Positions 9,107 through 17,835 of a stretch of 64,000 nucleotides of DNA are shown piece after piece. The position numbers and the translations under genes are program-made. Below the pieces are notes generated by a model. It did not search any database, was not told the origin of the DNA, and was given only the letters and a program-made list of their open reading frames with translations. The stretch's first letter is position 1, and the number at the start of each line of letters is the position of its first letter. The stretch comes from Prosthecodimorpha hirschii (GTDB lineage Bacteria > Pseudomonadota > Alphaproteobacteria > Rhizobiales > Ancalomicrobiaceae). The stretch is taken from the NCBI RefSeq assembly GCF_001305515.1, contig NZ_LJYW01000001.1, forward strand, positions 1,891,222-1,955,221, given 5' to 3'.

Positions 9107-9376
9107 TTGTCCGGACCCGCGGGCTTTGCCGCCGACCAACTGAAGTCCTTCGTCGAGCGCATCGAGCGTCTCGAAGAGGAAAAGCAGACCATTCAGGACG
9201 ACATCAAGGATGTCTATGCCGAGGCCAAGGGCACCGGCTTCGATATCAAGATCCTGCGTCAGGTGATCCGCATCCGGAAGCAGGACAAATCAGAGCGGGA
9301 AGAGCAAGAGGCCGTGCTCGACCTTTACTTGCAGGCGCTTGGCATGGTCTTCGGCGGCGAGCCGACCGAAGAATAG
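9107..9376 (+). CDS. gapR: GapR nucleoid-associated protein (DUF2312)
   Basis: An 89-residue homologue of GapR, the alphaproteobacterial protein that binds overtwisted DNA ahead of replication and transcription forks. The family core is complete: [29 protein letters not shown] and [12 protein letters not shown], which form the long coiled-coil helix and the basic DNA-contact helix. The start is TTG, supported by a strong GAGGAG six bases upstream; no in-frame ATG lies near the conserved N-terminus. A rare start with a strong ribosome site may set expression. Confidence 0.95.
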   Translation: MSGPAGFAADQLKSFVERIERLEEEKQTIQDDIKDVYAEAKGTGFDIKILRQVIRIRKQDKSEREEQEAVLDLYLQALGMVFGGEPTEE

Positions 9377-9522
9377 GCCACCGGCCGGGGACCGGCATGC
9401 CGCCGTGGCCCTCCGGACCCCGGTTCGGGATGCCGGATGGTGCATTCAGATCGTTTGCGTGGATCCTTTTTTAGGATTTTGCGGGCTACGGTGCGGTCTC
9501 GCTCATTCACGGGATCCGGAAA

Positions 9523-10605
9523 TTGTCCGTGCCGAACTCCATGCTCGTCGATCTGGCTCGCGAAGGGTCGAGCGAGAAGCGGCGCGAATTGCTGCAGCAG
9601 GTCTCGAATCTCTTCGTCGACGGCTCGGAACTCCATACCGATCGGGAGACCCTCCTGTTCGGCGAGGTGCTCAGCCGCCTGCTCGATCAGGTGCCGCTCG
9701 ATGATCGCGTCAAGGTCGCCGACAGGGTCTCCGGCCTGGATCGCACGCCGCGCGATCTGGCGCTGAAGCTCGCCCGCGACGATGCCCGCGTCGCTGCGCC
9801 GATCCTGCGTCATTCGCCGGTCCTGACCGAGGACGATCTGGTCGGCCTCGCCACCAGCCAGGGCCAGGCCCATCTCCACGCGATCGCGCAGCGTGCCGAA
9901 CTCGGCACGCGCGTCACCGACGTCATCGTCGAGCGCGGTACCGGCGAGGTTCTGAAGGCCGTCACCCGCAATCTCGGCGCGCAGTTTTCCGAGCGCAGCT
10001 TCGCCAGCCTCGCCGAGAAGGCCGGCAGCGACCATGAGCTGGGCGACGCCCTGTCGTTCCGGGCCGACATGCCGCCGTTGATCGCCAAGGCACTGGTCGC
10101 CCATCTCAGTCCGGCCGCCCGCCAGCGGCTCGAGCACCTGATGGCCCAGGATCACGAGCAGCTGGACGCGCTGATGAACGAGGCGCGGCGCGAGCTGGAT
10201 CAGGCGCGCCACACCAACCGGCGCAACCGGCTCGACGCCAAGCTGGCCATCGCCGACATCCGGGAGGGTCGACGCCCGCTGGACGAGGTCGTCGACCAGC
10301 TAATTTTCAAGAAGCGGATCATGGACGTGGCTTTCGTCCTGTCGGAGCTGGCCTCCGTCCCCGAGGCCCATGTCAACAACGTGCTGCACAAGGTCAACGC
10401 GATGGGCATCGCGGTGATCTGCCGGTCGCTCGACATGTCCGATACGGTCTACCAGCGGCTGAGCGCGTTGCGCTGCGAACGCCTGCGGCTGAACAAGGCC
10501 CAGGTGATGCCGATGGTCACCGAGTATCGCCAACTCGACAAGCAGACCGCCGACCGCGCCTTGCGGTTCCACAAGGTGCGCAGCACGGTCGGCCGCGCCG
10601 GCTGA
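9523..10605 (+). CDS. DUF2336 domain-containing protein
   Basis: A 360-residue alpha-helical, HEAT-like protein of the DUF2336 family, found mainly in alphaproteobacteria and of unknown role. Repeated helical pairs are visible, such as LLFGEVLSRLLDQVPLDDRVKVADRV near residue 45, RVAAPILRHSPVLTEDDLVGLA near 90, and repeats of LKAVTRNLGAQFSERSFASLAEKA type after 140. The C-terminal half is charged and helical. The listed start is TTG; the ATG at 9541 (Met7) is equally possible, and neither has a good ribosome site. An AT-rich patch at 9450-9485 upstream probably holds the promoter. Confidence 0.85.
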   Translation: MSVPNSMLVDLAREGSSEKRRELLQQVSNLFVDGSELHTDRETLLFGEVLSRLLDQVPLDDRVKVADRVSGLDRTPRDLALKLARDDARVAAPILRHSPVLTEDDLVGLATSQGQAHLHAIAQRAELGTRVTDVIVERGTGEVLKAVTRNLGAQFSERSFASLAEKAGSDHELGDALSFRADMPPLIAKALVAHLSPAARQRLEHLMAQDHEQLDALMNEARRELDQARHTNRRNRLDAKLAIADIREGRRPLDEVVDQLIFKKRIMDVAFVLSELASVPEAHVNNVLHKVNAMGIAVICRSLDMSDTVYQRLSALRCERLRLNKAQVMPMVTEYRQLDKQTADRALRFHKVRSTVGRAG

Positions 10606-10665
10606 GCCGTCTTGCGCCGCTCCCGCAGGCCGGGCCGCTGCGCGGCGCCCGTCTGTGGCCGGGCG

Positions 10666-11658
10666 TCAGCGCGACGCCACGGCCCGTCCGCGCGCCAGAT
10701 CGACCACCTCCTCGATCGCGGTGACGACCCGTTCGCCCGCGGCGTGATGGGGCATGTGGCCGACCCCGTCGAGCCAGATCAGGCGCGATCCCGGGATGTC
10801 GCGGGCCAGCCCGCCGGAATGCAGCTCCTCATAGACGACGGAATCCTTGTTGCCCGACAGGATCGTGGTCGGAACGCGGATCTCGCCGTAGCGGCGCGAC
10901 TGGATCGCCAGATTGGCATTGAGGCCGAAGACGTCCTCGGCATTGGCGACGAATTCCGGCGGGCGGAACAGCAGGTCCACGGCGACCTTGCCGGTATAGC
11001 CGTCGGGCTCCGGATTGGGATCGAACACGCTCTTCAGGCCCGCGTCGCGCGACGCCATGCCGATCGGCATGACCAGGGTGCGGGCGAACAGCGTGCCGAC
11101 GATCGGCGTCGCCGCGACGCGGTAGTACCACTCGACCCCGCCCGGCCAGGGATGGGTCGCGGCGGCGACGAAGACCAGACCGGCGACGCGGTCCGGACGC
11201 AGCACGCCCATGGCGGCCGCGACCGCCCCGCCCCAGCTGTGGCCGACCACGACCGCACGCCGGACCCCGATCCGGTCGAGCAAGGCGGCCAGCACGGCGG
11301 CCTGGGCGGCCGGCGCGGCAATGCCGGGATTGGCGCCGCGCTCGGAATAGCCGTGCCCCGGACGGTCGACGAAGATCAGCCGATGGCGCCCCTCCAGGGC
11401 CGCCCGGAAGGCCAGCAGGCTGTCTTTGAGATTGGCGCTCGCCCCATGCACGAACAGGATGGCCGGGGCATCGTCGGCCTGCGGCACGGTCGCGGGCAGG
11501 TCGACATAGTGCAGCCGCAGCCCGGCGACTTCGACGAAGCGCCCGGCCGGCGGATGCTCCGCCTCGATCCGGGACGACTTCACCGACGCATAGGCGGCGA
11601 GCAGGAAGGCAAGAACCACGGCCCCGCCGGCGGCGAGCCCGATCATACGCAACACCAT
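10666..11658 (-). CDS. Alpha/beta hydrolase, membrane-anchored
   Basis: A 330-residue alpha/beta-hydrolase-fold protein. Residues 4-25 form one hydrophobic helix that may be an uncleaved anchor. The oxyanion motif FVHGASAN is near residue 70 and DRPGHGYSERG near 97. The nucleophile elbow is GHSWGG near 142. The acid is probably the Asp in SGNKDSVV, and the catalytic His is in LDGVGHMPHH. The upstream TPR gene on the same strand ends ten bases before the start, so the two are likely cotranscribed. The substrate is unknown. Confidence 0.9.
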   Translation of the reverse strand: MVLRMIGLAAGGAVVLAFLLAAYASVKSSRIEAEHPPAGRFVEVAGLRLHYVDLPATVPQADDAPAILFVHGASANLKDSLLAFRAALEGRHRLIFVDRPGHGYSERGANPGIAAPAAQAAVLAALLDRIGVRRAVVVGHSWGGAVAAAMGVLRPDRVAGLVFVAAATHPWPGGVEWYYRVAATPIVGTLFARTLVMPIGMASRDAGLKSVFDPNPEPDGYTGKVAVDLLFRPPEFVANAEDVFGLNANLAIQSRRYGEIRVPTTILSGNKDSVVYEELHSGGLARDIPGSRLIWLDGVGHMPHHAAGERVVTAIEEVVDLARGRAVASR

Positions 11659-11668
11659 GGGTCCGGTC

Positions 11669-12424
11669 TCAGAGATCGCGCCCGTCGACCTCGAGCGACA
11701 GGTCCTTCACCTGCTTCTCGACCTCGGACAGGAAGGGGTTGAGCGCGAGTGCCTGCCGGTAGGCGGCCAGCGCCCGCTTCTTGTCGCCGAGTTCCTTCAT
11801 CAAGGTGGCGAGCCCGTAGAGCGCCCCGTAGTGGCGCGGCTCCAGCCGGAGCACGGCCTCGATGTCGGCGACCGAGCGGCCGATGTCCTTGCGCACGAAA
11901 TGCACCGTGGCACGTTTGTTCCAGCCCTCGGCATAGTCGGGCTTCAGCGTGACGATGGCATCGAGCAGGTCGAGCGCGAGGGCCGTGTCGTTGGCCTTGA
12001 TGGCGGCGAGCGCGCGCGCCATCAGGAGATCGACGGTGTCGCTGCCCGATTGCAGCCAGCGCCCTTCGATCTCGCGCGCGATGCGCTGGCCCGCCTCGGG
12101 CCGCTTCGCCGTCTTCAGGCGTTCGAACAGCTGTTCGAGGGTGACCGCCGCCTGCGGGCCGGCCGGCGGTGCGGTCAGGTCCACGCCGACGCCGCCGCCC
12201 GGCAACGGCTTCTCGGTGCGGCTGCCGCGACCAGGTCCCGGCTCCGCCGGCACGCGATCGGAGGGTGCCTTGCGGTCGGGGGTCAGCGGAGGATGGTCGC
12301 GCGGGACGCCCTGGGCTCCGGCCGGCAGGACCGCACCGGCCAGCGACGCGACGAGGACAGCCGCCGACAGCAGCGTCGAACCGACAGACAGGAGGGGAGA
12401 CCGTGGCGACATGAAAAACCGCAT
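11669..12424 (-). CDS. Exported tetratricopeptide-repeat protein
   Basis: A 251-residue protein with an N-terminal signal peptide (residues 1-35, ending near AGAQG), a proline-rich linker, and about three TPR units in the C-terminal 120 residues (DYAEGWNKRATVHFVRKD, HYGALYGLATLMKELGDKKRALAAYRQALALNP). It lies between rpmJ upstream and an alpha/beta hydrolase downstream, all on the minus strand. The start at 12424 puts the signal peptide at the N-terminus; an ATG at 12448 is in frame. A short perfect inverted repeat spans exactly these two ATGs (separate entry). Confidence 0.85.
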   Translation of the reverse strand: MRFFMSPRSPLLSVGSTLLSAAVLVASLAGAVLPAGAQGVPRDHPPLTPDRKAPSDRVPAEPGPGRGSRTEKPLPGGGVGVDLTAPPAGPQAAVTLEQLFERLKTAKRPEAGQRIAREIEGRWLQSGSDTVDLLMARALAAIKANDTALALDLLDAIVTLKPDYAEGWNKRATVHFVRKDIGRSVADIEAVLRLEPRHYGALYGLATLMKELGDKKRALAAYRQALALNPFLSEVEKQVKDLSLEVDGRDL

Positions 12425-12448
12425 GATCGGATCATAGGGACCGATCAT
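12423..12448 (-). promoter_or_regulatory. Inverted repeat overlapping the TPR-gene start codons
   Basis: Perfect 8-base arms ATGATCGG and CCGATCAT are separated by 10 bases. The arms contain the two candidate start codons of the TPR gene. In mRNA the hairpin would hide the ribosome site. A regulatory role is inference from position only. Confidence 0.25.
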
Positions 12449-12576
12449 GCGGCTCGTCAAAGCCGGCCTTTCGGACATCACGCGATCGTGGCCGGACGGC
12501 ATCGCGATGCCGAAGGTCCGGAAATCCGCTGCAGGCGCCGGGATGAGCCTCGCGCGTCTGCGACGGAGCGATCGGA

Positions 12577-12702
12577 TCAGCCCTGCCGCGCCTTGTAGCG
12601 CGGATTGGTCTTGTTGATGATATAAACGCGCCCCTTGCGGCGAACCAGGCGGTTGTCGCGATGGCGACCGCGGAGCGACTTGAGCGAGTTCTTGATCTTC
12701 AT
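12577..12702 (-). CDS. rpmJ: 50S ribosomal protein L36
   Basis: A 41-residue ribosomal protein: [41 protein letters not shown]. It is the alphaproteobacterial form without the four zinc-binding Cys/His residues, so it is zinc-independent. The start at 12702 is fixed by the conserved N-terminus. It precedes a TPR protein and a hydrolase on the same strand. A strong hairpin lies about 90 bases upstream of its start. Confidence 0.97.
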   Translation of the reverse strand: MKIKNSLKSLRGRHRDNRLVRRKGRVYIINKTNPRYKARQG

Positions 12703-12793
12703 GACCGGGCACCGGGCTGTCGAGCGCGTAAGGATCGATCGCACCGCGAAGCGCGCAGTCGACACCTGTCCGTCACGACGGGTTGATACGAAA

Positions 12794-12819
12794 GCGAGCG
12801 CGGTTTTGTCCGCGCTCGC
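12794..12819. promoter_or_regulatory. Strong hairpin in the rpmJ / SNase-like intergenic region
   Basis: Perfect 10-base arms GCGAGCGCGG and CCGCGCTCGC flank a 6-base loop. On the minus strand it is followed by TTTCGT. It lies 92 bases upstream of the rpmJ start and 128 bases upstream of the divergent secreted-protein start. It could be an rpmJ leader structure or a weak terminator; no T-tract is long enough to decide. Confidence 0.45.
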
Positions 12820-12946
12820 GACGAATTCGGGCGGGACCATAGGCAAGCGCCCTGCCCCTGTCAACGGCGGATCCGGCCCTTCCCACGACCGGATCGGTGC
12901 CTTTTCGGGTGCCTTCGCGCATCCCGGCCGAGCCCTGGCGGTCTTG

Positions 12947-13525
12947 ATGATGGCGCTCCCGCCGCTCCTCGCCGGCCCGACCGCTCTGGCCGCCGAGGCG
13001 CCTCCGGGGCAGCCGATCTGGACGCAGGTGCCGACCCGGATCGATCGCAGCCAGGAGACGCGCGAGCGAATCGACGCGCCCGCCCGCACGATCGACGACC
13101 GCATCTATGTCCGGGTCGACAGTCCAGCCCGCATGGTCGACGCGGTCACCTTCGTGGCCGACGACAAGGCCTTCCGGCTGGCTGGCATCCGGCCGTTCGA
13201 GCGCACGCTGATCTGCCGAACGCCGGCCGGGCTGCGCTGGGCCTGCGGCATTCGGTCGGCGACCGCCCTGTCGGGCTGGATCGCGGGCCGCGTGGTCGGG
13301 TGCCGCGCGGTCGGACCCGAGGAGACCAGGCCGTCCGGCCCGGCCGCCTTGCCGCGCCCGCCGATCGTGCCGGCAGCCTGCGATCTCGACAAGGACCCGC
13401 TCGCCCTGCGGCTCGTCCGCGAGGGCTGGGCCGAACCCGAGGATCCCCGCGATGCCCTTCTGGGTCCGGCCGCGGAAGCGGCCAGGCGCGATCGGCGCGG
13501 CATTCACGCCGACGGCCCGCCGTGA
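12947..13525 (+). CDS. Exported degenerate staphylococcal-nuclease-like protein
   Basis: A 192-residue protein with a hydrophobic N-terminus (residues 1-17) ending AALAA. The middle resembles the SNase OB-fold: [18 protein letters not shown] near residues 65-82, and [17 protein letters not shown] near 103-120. [15 protein letters not shown] near 155 matches the late SNase helix region. The catalytic Arg/Glu pattern of true nucleases is not clear, so it may be inactive. Start codons are uncertain: ATG at 12947, TTG at 12944, or a further upstream non-ATG codon would change only the signal peptide. The family is a structural-pattern inference. Confidence 0.6.
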   Translation: MMALPPLLAGPTALAAEAPPGQPIWTQVPTRIDRSQETRERIDAPARTIDDRIYVRVDSPARMVDAVTFVADDKAFRLAGIRPFERTLICRTPAGLRWACGIRSATALSGWIAGRVVGCRAVGPEETRPSGPAALPRPPIVPAACDLDKDPLALRLVREGWAEPEDPRDALLGPAAEAARRDRRGIHADGPP

Positions 13526-13736
13526 CCGGCGGCGGCCCCGAAAGATCGATCTTGAAGCGAAGTCGAGCGGCACCATGCACCGGATGCCAACCGTCCGGTC
13601 CTGTCGAAGCGGCCCGGCGGCGCCCGAGGCGCCCCCGAACGGGTCGGTTTCTTCCCGTCTTCATCACAAGATGCGAGGATGGACTCGAACGCCGGTCCGA
13701 TTCCAAAGCGATTCCGCCGCAGCAGGAGCAACCGCC

Positions 13737-14885
13737 ATGCGCGTGACCACGACCCTGAGCCTCGCGGCGATGCTGATCGCCGCCACCGTCACGGCCGCCA
13801 CGCCGACCGACGCCCCCCGCATCACGACCGAGAAGGCCACCATCACCGCGACGGTGGTCGCCTCCGGCCTGGACCATCCCTGGGGCATCGCCATCCTGCC
13901 CGACGGCCGGATGCTGATCACCGAGCGCAGCGGCCGCATGCGCATCTTCGAGCAGAACGGCAAGCCCTCGAAGGCGATCACCGGTCTGCCCAAGGTCGAC
14001 GCGCGCGACCAGGGCGGCCTGCTCGATGTCGCGATCGATCCGGATTTCGCCCGCAACGGCCTCGTCTACTGGAGCTATGCCGAAGCCGGTCCGGGCGGCA
14101 ACTCGACCGCGGTGGCGCGCGGCCGTCTGAACGCCAAGAAGGCCAAACTCGACAACGTCCAGGTGATCTTCTCGCAGAAGCCGAAGGTCGCCAGCACGCT
14201 GCATTTCGGCTCGCGCCTGGTCTTCGACCGCACCGGCGCGCTGTTCATCACCCTCGGCGAACGCTTCGACTACACGATCCGCGAGAAGGCGCAGACACTC
14301 GACTCCGATATCGGCAAGGTGGTGCGCATCACCCCGGCCGGCGACATTCCGAACGGCAACCCCTTCACGACGCGCCCCGGCGCCCTGCCGGAAATCTGGA
14401 GCCTCGGCCATCGCAACGCGCAGGCCGCCGCCCTCAATCCGAATACCGGTGATCTCTGGGTGATCGAGCACGGCCCGCTCGGCGGCGACGAGATCAACAT
14501 CGCCAAGGCGGGGCTCAATTTCGGCTGGCCGGTCGTGTCCTTCGGCAAGAACTACGACGGCACGCCGGTCGGCACTGGCCTGACCGAGGCGCCCGGCATG
14601 ACGCAGCCGATCTACCAGTGGACGCCGGTGATCGCGCCGTCCGGCATGATCTTCCATTCCGGCCGCGCCTTTCCGGGCTGGAAGGGCAACCTCTTCGTCG
14701 GCGGCCTGAAGACCAGGGTTCTGGTGCGGCTGGAACTGAGCGGCAACACAGTGGTCAAGGAGGAACGCATCCTCGGCGAGCTCGGCGCCCGCATCCGCGA
14801 CGTGGCCGAGGGCGCGGACGGCCATCTCTGGATCATCACCGACGATGCGAACGGCAAGCTCGTGCGCGTCAAACCGGCGACCTGA
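13737..14885 (+). CDS. PQQ-dependent sugar dehydrogenase family (soluble aldose dehydrogenase, YliI-like)
   Basis: A 382-residue secreted beta-propeller of the glucose/sorbosone dehydrogenase family. The signal peptide is residues 1-21 (MRVTTTLSL ... TVTAA). Family motifs: GLDHPWGIAILPDGRMLITERSG near residue 42, GGLLDVAIDPDFA near 94, FGSRLVFD near 155, LGERFDYT near 175, IWSLGHRNAQAAALNP near 222, WVIEHGPLGGDEIN near 240 and GWPVVSFGKNY near 260. The catalytic base region GHRN and EHGP are intact. AGGAG lies about 10 bases upstream of the chosen ATG; the frame is open far upstream but without homology. It should oxidise a sugar in the periplasm if PQQ is available; no pqq genes are here. 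Confidence 0.92.
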   Translation: MRVTTTLSLAAMLIAATVTAATPTDAPRITTEKATITATVVASGLDHPWGIAILPDGRMLITERSGRMRIFEQNGKPSKAITGLPKVDARDQGGLLDVAIDPDFARNGLVYWSYAEAGPGGNSTAVARGRLNAKKAKLDNVQVIFSQKPKVASTLHFGSRLVFDRTGALFITLGERFDYTIREKAQTLDSDIGKVVRITPAGDIPNGNPFTTRPGALPEIWSLGHRNAQAAALNPNTGDLWVIEHGPLGGDEINIAKAGLNFGWPVVSFGKNYDGTPVGTGLTEAPGMTQPIYQWTPVIAPSGMIFHSGRAFPGWKGNLFVGGLKTRVLVRLELSGNTVVKEERILGELGARIRDVAEGADGHLWIITDDANGKLVRVKPAT

Positions 14886-14969
14886 ACGGAGGCCGATCCC
14901 GCCGGCAACGCGTGCCGGTGCCGCCGGCGATGCCGACGGCGTGCGGCGCCGCGCACGCCGGTCGCGGGC

Positions 14970-16304
14970 TCACTCCTCGCGCAGCACCCGGAAGCCGTTG
15001 CCGTAGTAGCGGACCTCGGCATCGTATTTGAACCGGGCGGCGGAGCGCAGATAGCGCGGATCGTTGCCGAACGAGCCGCCGCGCAGGACGCGCTCGCGGC
15101 AATTGGCCGAATCGCGCGCGGACCCGTCCGCCGGCGCGCCGCGATAGTTGTCGAACCAGCAGTCCTCGACCCATTCGGCCGCGTTGCCGGCCATGTCGTG
15201 CAGCCCGAACTCGTTCGGCGGGAAGCGTCCGACCGGCAGGACCCGGCGCAGCGACGTGGCATTGCAGCCGAGGCAGTTGGCCCGCTCCCGGATCAGTTGC
15301 GCGCCCCACGGATAGGTCGTCTTGCCGCCGCCGCGAACGGCATATTCCCACTCCGCCTCGCTGGGCAGCCGATAGCGCCGCCCGGTCTTGCGCGCCAGCC
15401 ATGTGGCGTAGCCGCGCGCCTCGCCCCAGGTCACGTCGGTGACCGGCAGCGAGCCGTCCATGGCCGGACCGACCTTGGCCGGACAGGCGCCCTCGCCCGA
15501 ACAGACCTCCCATTGCCGGACGGTGACCTCGTAGCGTCCGATCAGGAAGGGCCGCGCGAGGGTGACCCGATGCACGGGCTTCTCGAAGTCGAACAGCTCG
15601 TTCGCCCCCATCTCGAAGCTGCCGGCCGGAATGCGCACCATTTCCGGGCAGTCGGCGCAATCGGTGACAGGTTCGCCGGGTCGCCCGGCCGCCACCGCAG
15701 CCCCTGCCGAGTCCGGGGACGGACCGCCCTGGCCGGCGCCGGCGGCCGGGGTCCCGCCGACCGGCTTCAGGCGCTCGGCGGCGACGAAGCCCGGCTTGCC
15801 GTCGCGCCGCTCGACCCGCACCAGACCCGTCGCGGCATGCCGGCCGGTCACGCGGACGGCCTCGCCGGCCCGCAGACTGCCGAGGCGCGGCCCATCGGGC
15901 GCCGGACGCGCCAGAACCGGGGTCGCCTCGCTGGCGACGAAGTCGCCCGAGAATGCCTCCAGCGCCTCGGGATCGGTCGGGCCGGGTCCATCGCCGCCGT
16001 TCTGACGCAAGCGGATGCGGGCCAAAGGCGCGAAGCGCCCCTTCGGAAAGGCCTCCAGATAGGCCCGGAAGTCCTCGGGATTCTTGCTGTTGCGGATCGT
16101 GTCCCAGAAGGTCAGTTCGAAGGCGTCGGGCGATACGGTCTCGGCCGGCGCGGCCGACTGGGCTGCGGCCGGACGCGCCGCCAGACCCAGGGCGAGGGCG
16201 CCGAGCAGGAGGAGACAGCCGAGAGACGCCGTGACAAGGCGCGCGGAACAGCCCGCTGCCGTCGCCGCTGTTCCTGCTTCCGCTCCTGCCATCGCGCGCG
16301 ACAT
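14970..16304 (-). CDS. SUMF1/FGE-sulfatase-domain protein with SH3-like domain
   Basis: A 444-residue exported protein. A signal peptide/anchor lies at about residues 25-48. A short helical module, FWDTIRNSKNPEDFRAYLEAFPKGRF (about 65-90), is one often attached to caspase-like and sensor proteins. A bacterial SH3-like domain covers about 125-175. The C-terminal FGE-sulfatase (SUMF1) domain covers about 205-440, with VRIPAGSFEMGA, EVTVRQWEVC, LPSEAEWEYAVRGG, GLHDMAGNAAEWVEDCW and VLRGGSF. The cysteine pair of true formylglycine-generating enzyme is not evident, and no sulfatase gene is near, so a binding or scaffolding role is more likely than sulfatase activation. The track start TTG at 16319 overlaps the stop of the DUF4399 gene; I prefer the ATG at 16304. 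Confidence 0.85.
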   Translation of the reverse strand: MSRAMAGAEAGTAATAAGCSARLVTASLGCLLLLGALALGLAARPAAAQSAAPAETVSPDAFELTFWDTIRNSKNPEDFRAYLEAFPKGRFAPLARIRLRQNGGDGPGPTDPEALEAFSGDFVASEATPVLARPAPDGPRLGSLRAGEAVRVTGRHAATGLVRVERRDGKPGFVAAERLKPVGGTPAAGAGQGGPSPDSAGAAVAAGRPGEPVTDCADCPEMVRIPAGSFEMGANELFDFEKPVHRVTLARPFLIGRYEVTVRQWEVCSGEGACPAKVGPAMDGSLPVTDVTWGEARGYATWLARKTGRRYRLPSEAEWEYAVRGGGKTTYPWGAQLIRERANCLGCNATSLRRVLPVGRFPPNEFGLHDMAGNAAEWVEDCWFDNYRGAPADGSARDSANCRERVLRGGSFGNDPRYLRSAARFKYDAEVRYYGNGFRVLREE

Positions 16305-16315
16305 CCCTCCGGGCT

Positions 16316-16780
16316 TCAATAGACGGTGACGGTGATCTTCGGCGACTGAACCGGCGGCTGATGCGGCATGTGGCGATGATCGCCGACGACGAGCTGCAGG
16401 GTGTGACGGCCCGGGGTGAGCGTCAACTCCACCTCGGTCTGGCCGTTGCCGAGATGGATATGGTTGAAGTCGGCTGGGATCGGCTCGCCGGCCGGCGGCG
16501 CCTCGGCGTCGATCAGGACATGGTGGTGTCCGGTTCCGGCCGTCGCCACCCCGGCCGGCGCAACCCCCATGTCGCGCAGCCCGATCCGCACGGTGAAGCG
16601 GCGCGGCACGCGCTGGCCGTCCTGCGGCGTCTGGAAATAGACCGCCGCCCCCTTCGGTGCCGGCGTCGTGCCCTCGGCGGCGATCGCCCTGTCGGCGCGC
16701 AGCCCGACGCCGGCCGGCAGCCCGATGCCGACCGCCAAGGCGATGCCTGCCGCGGCTTCCCTCAGACCTCTACGCCTCAT
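16316..16780 (-). CDS. Single-domain DUF4399 secreted protein
   Basis: A 154-residue protein with a signal peptide (residues 1-35). One DUF4399 domain covers about residues 45-152: VYFQTPQDGQRVPRRFTVRIGL, then TGHHHVLID, then FNHIHLGNGQTEVEL, then PGRHTLQLVVGDHRHMPH. The domain is rich in conserved His. Its function is not established. It overlaps the stop of the two-domain DUF4399 gene by four bases (ATGA), so the two are translationally coupled, and the SUMF1-like gene follows directly. Confidence 0.9.
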   Translation of the reverse strand: MRRRGLREAAAGIALAVGIGLPAGVGLRADRAIAAEGTTPAPKGAAVYFQTPQDGQRVPRRFTVRIGLRDMGVAPAGVATAGTGHHHVLIDAEAPPAGEPIPADFNHIHLGNGQTEVELTLTPGRHTLQLVVGDHRHMPHQPPVQSPKITVTVY

Positions 16781-17835
16781 CGGACCCTCCGCGCTTTCGG
16801 CTTGGGCTTGCCCTTCGCCTTCGCCTTGACGGGCTTCGGCGGCAGCTTGACGGTGACCCGGATCCGCTCCGACAGGATCGGCGGATCGTGCGGTATGTGG
16901 CGTTCGTCGGCGAAGACGAGTTGCAGCGTGTGCTCCCCGGGCTTCAGGTCGAGCCGGTGCTCGGTCTGTCCCTTGCCGAGATGGATGTGATTGAAGTCGT
17001 TGGGCAGCGGTCCGTCGAGCGGCGGGGTTTCGACATCGACCAGCAGATGGTGGTGGCCGGTATTGGCCTTGTCGATTCCGGCGGGCGCGACCCCCATGCC
17101 CTTGAGGCCGAAGCGGATCGTAGTCCGCGGCCGGATCACGGCGCCATCCGGCGGATAGACGAAATAGACCGATGCACCGGGCGGGGATGGCCGGCGCCCG
17201 GCCGCCGCCGGCACCCCGGCCACGCTCCCGGCATCGCCAGCGCCGTGGTGCAGGTGGCCGTCCTGGGCCTGCCCGGTCGGCGGCGGCGGCGCCGCATCCT
17301 CGACGACGCGGATGCGCAACTCCTTGGAGACGAGCGGCGGATCGTGCGGAATGTGGTCGTGATCGGCGAACAGGAGCTGCAGCGTGTGCTCGCCCGGCGG
17401 CAGCGTCAGCTCCGCCTCCGTCTGGCCGCCGCCGAAATGGACGTTGTTGAAATCCGCCGGGATGCGCTCGTCGAAGGGCGGCAGGTCGGTGTCGATGATG
17501 ACGTGGTGATGGCCGCTGTTTGGCTTCGGCGTCCCGGACGGCGAAACCTCCATGCCGGAAAGCCCGAAACGGATCTTGAAGCGGGTCCCGACGGTCGCGC
17601 CGGGTTGCGGCTCCAGAAAATAGACGCTGGCACCCGGCGGCGACTTGGTTCGCGGCCTGGGCGCCTGCGCCTCGGCCGCGCCGAGCGCCCCGACCAGCAC
17701 GACCGCACCCGACAGAACCGCCATTCCGACGCGACGGCCGGCGCGGCAGGCGGACACGGCGCCGCGCCGCAGAAGTCCGCCGGCGGCCCCGATGCGGCGC
17801 CGGAGTGCAGAATCGCCGAAACAGCATCGGAACAT
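16777..17835 (-). CDS. Tandem two-domain DUF4399 secreted protein
   Basis: A 352-residue protein with a long basic N-terminus and signal peptide (hydrophobic core about residues 37-56). There are two DUF4399 domains: about 68-175 (NSGHHHVIID, FNNVHFGGGQTEAEL, ADHDHIPHDPP) and about 218-330 (NTGHHHLLVD, FNHIHLGKGQTEHRL, ADERHIPHDPP). A His-containing linker joins them and a Lys/Pro-rich tail follows. With the next gene, three copies of the domain come from one operon. The repeated GHHH, HIHLG and H-x-P-H motifs suggest metal or polyanion binding, but this is inference. It is the first gene of the DUF4399-SUMF1-like operon. Confidence 0.88.
   Translation of the reverse strand: MFRCCFGDSALRRRIGAAGGLLRRGAVSACRAGRRVGMAVLSGAVVLVGALGAAEAQAPRPRTKSPPGASVYFLEPQPGATVGTRFKIRFGLSGMEVSPSGTPKPNSGHHHVIIDTDLPPFDERIPADFNNVHFGGGQTEAELTLPPGEHTLQLLFADHDHIPHDPPLVSKELRIRVVEDAAPPPPTGQAQDGHLHHGAGDAGSVAGVPAAAGRRPSPPGASVYFVYPPDGAVIRPRTTIRFGLKGMGVAPAGIDKANTGHHHLLVDVETPPLDGPLPNDFNHIHLGKGQTEHRLDLKPGEHTLQLVFADERHIPHDPPILSERIRVTVKLPPKPVKAKAKGKPKPKARRVR

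Noticed and set aside
14970..16304. Formylglycine-generating enzyme for a sulfatase
   Set aside because: The SUMF1 domain lacks the evident redox-active cysteine pair, carries an extra SH3 module and signal sequence, and no sulfatase is nearby.
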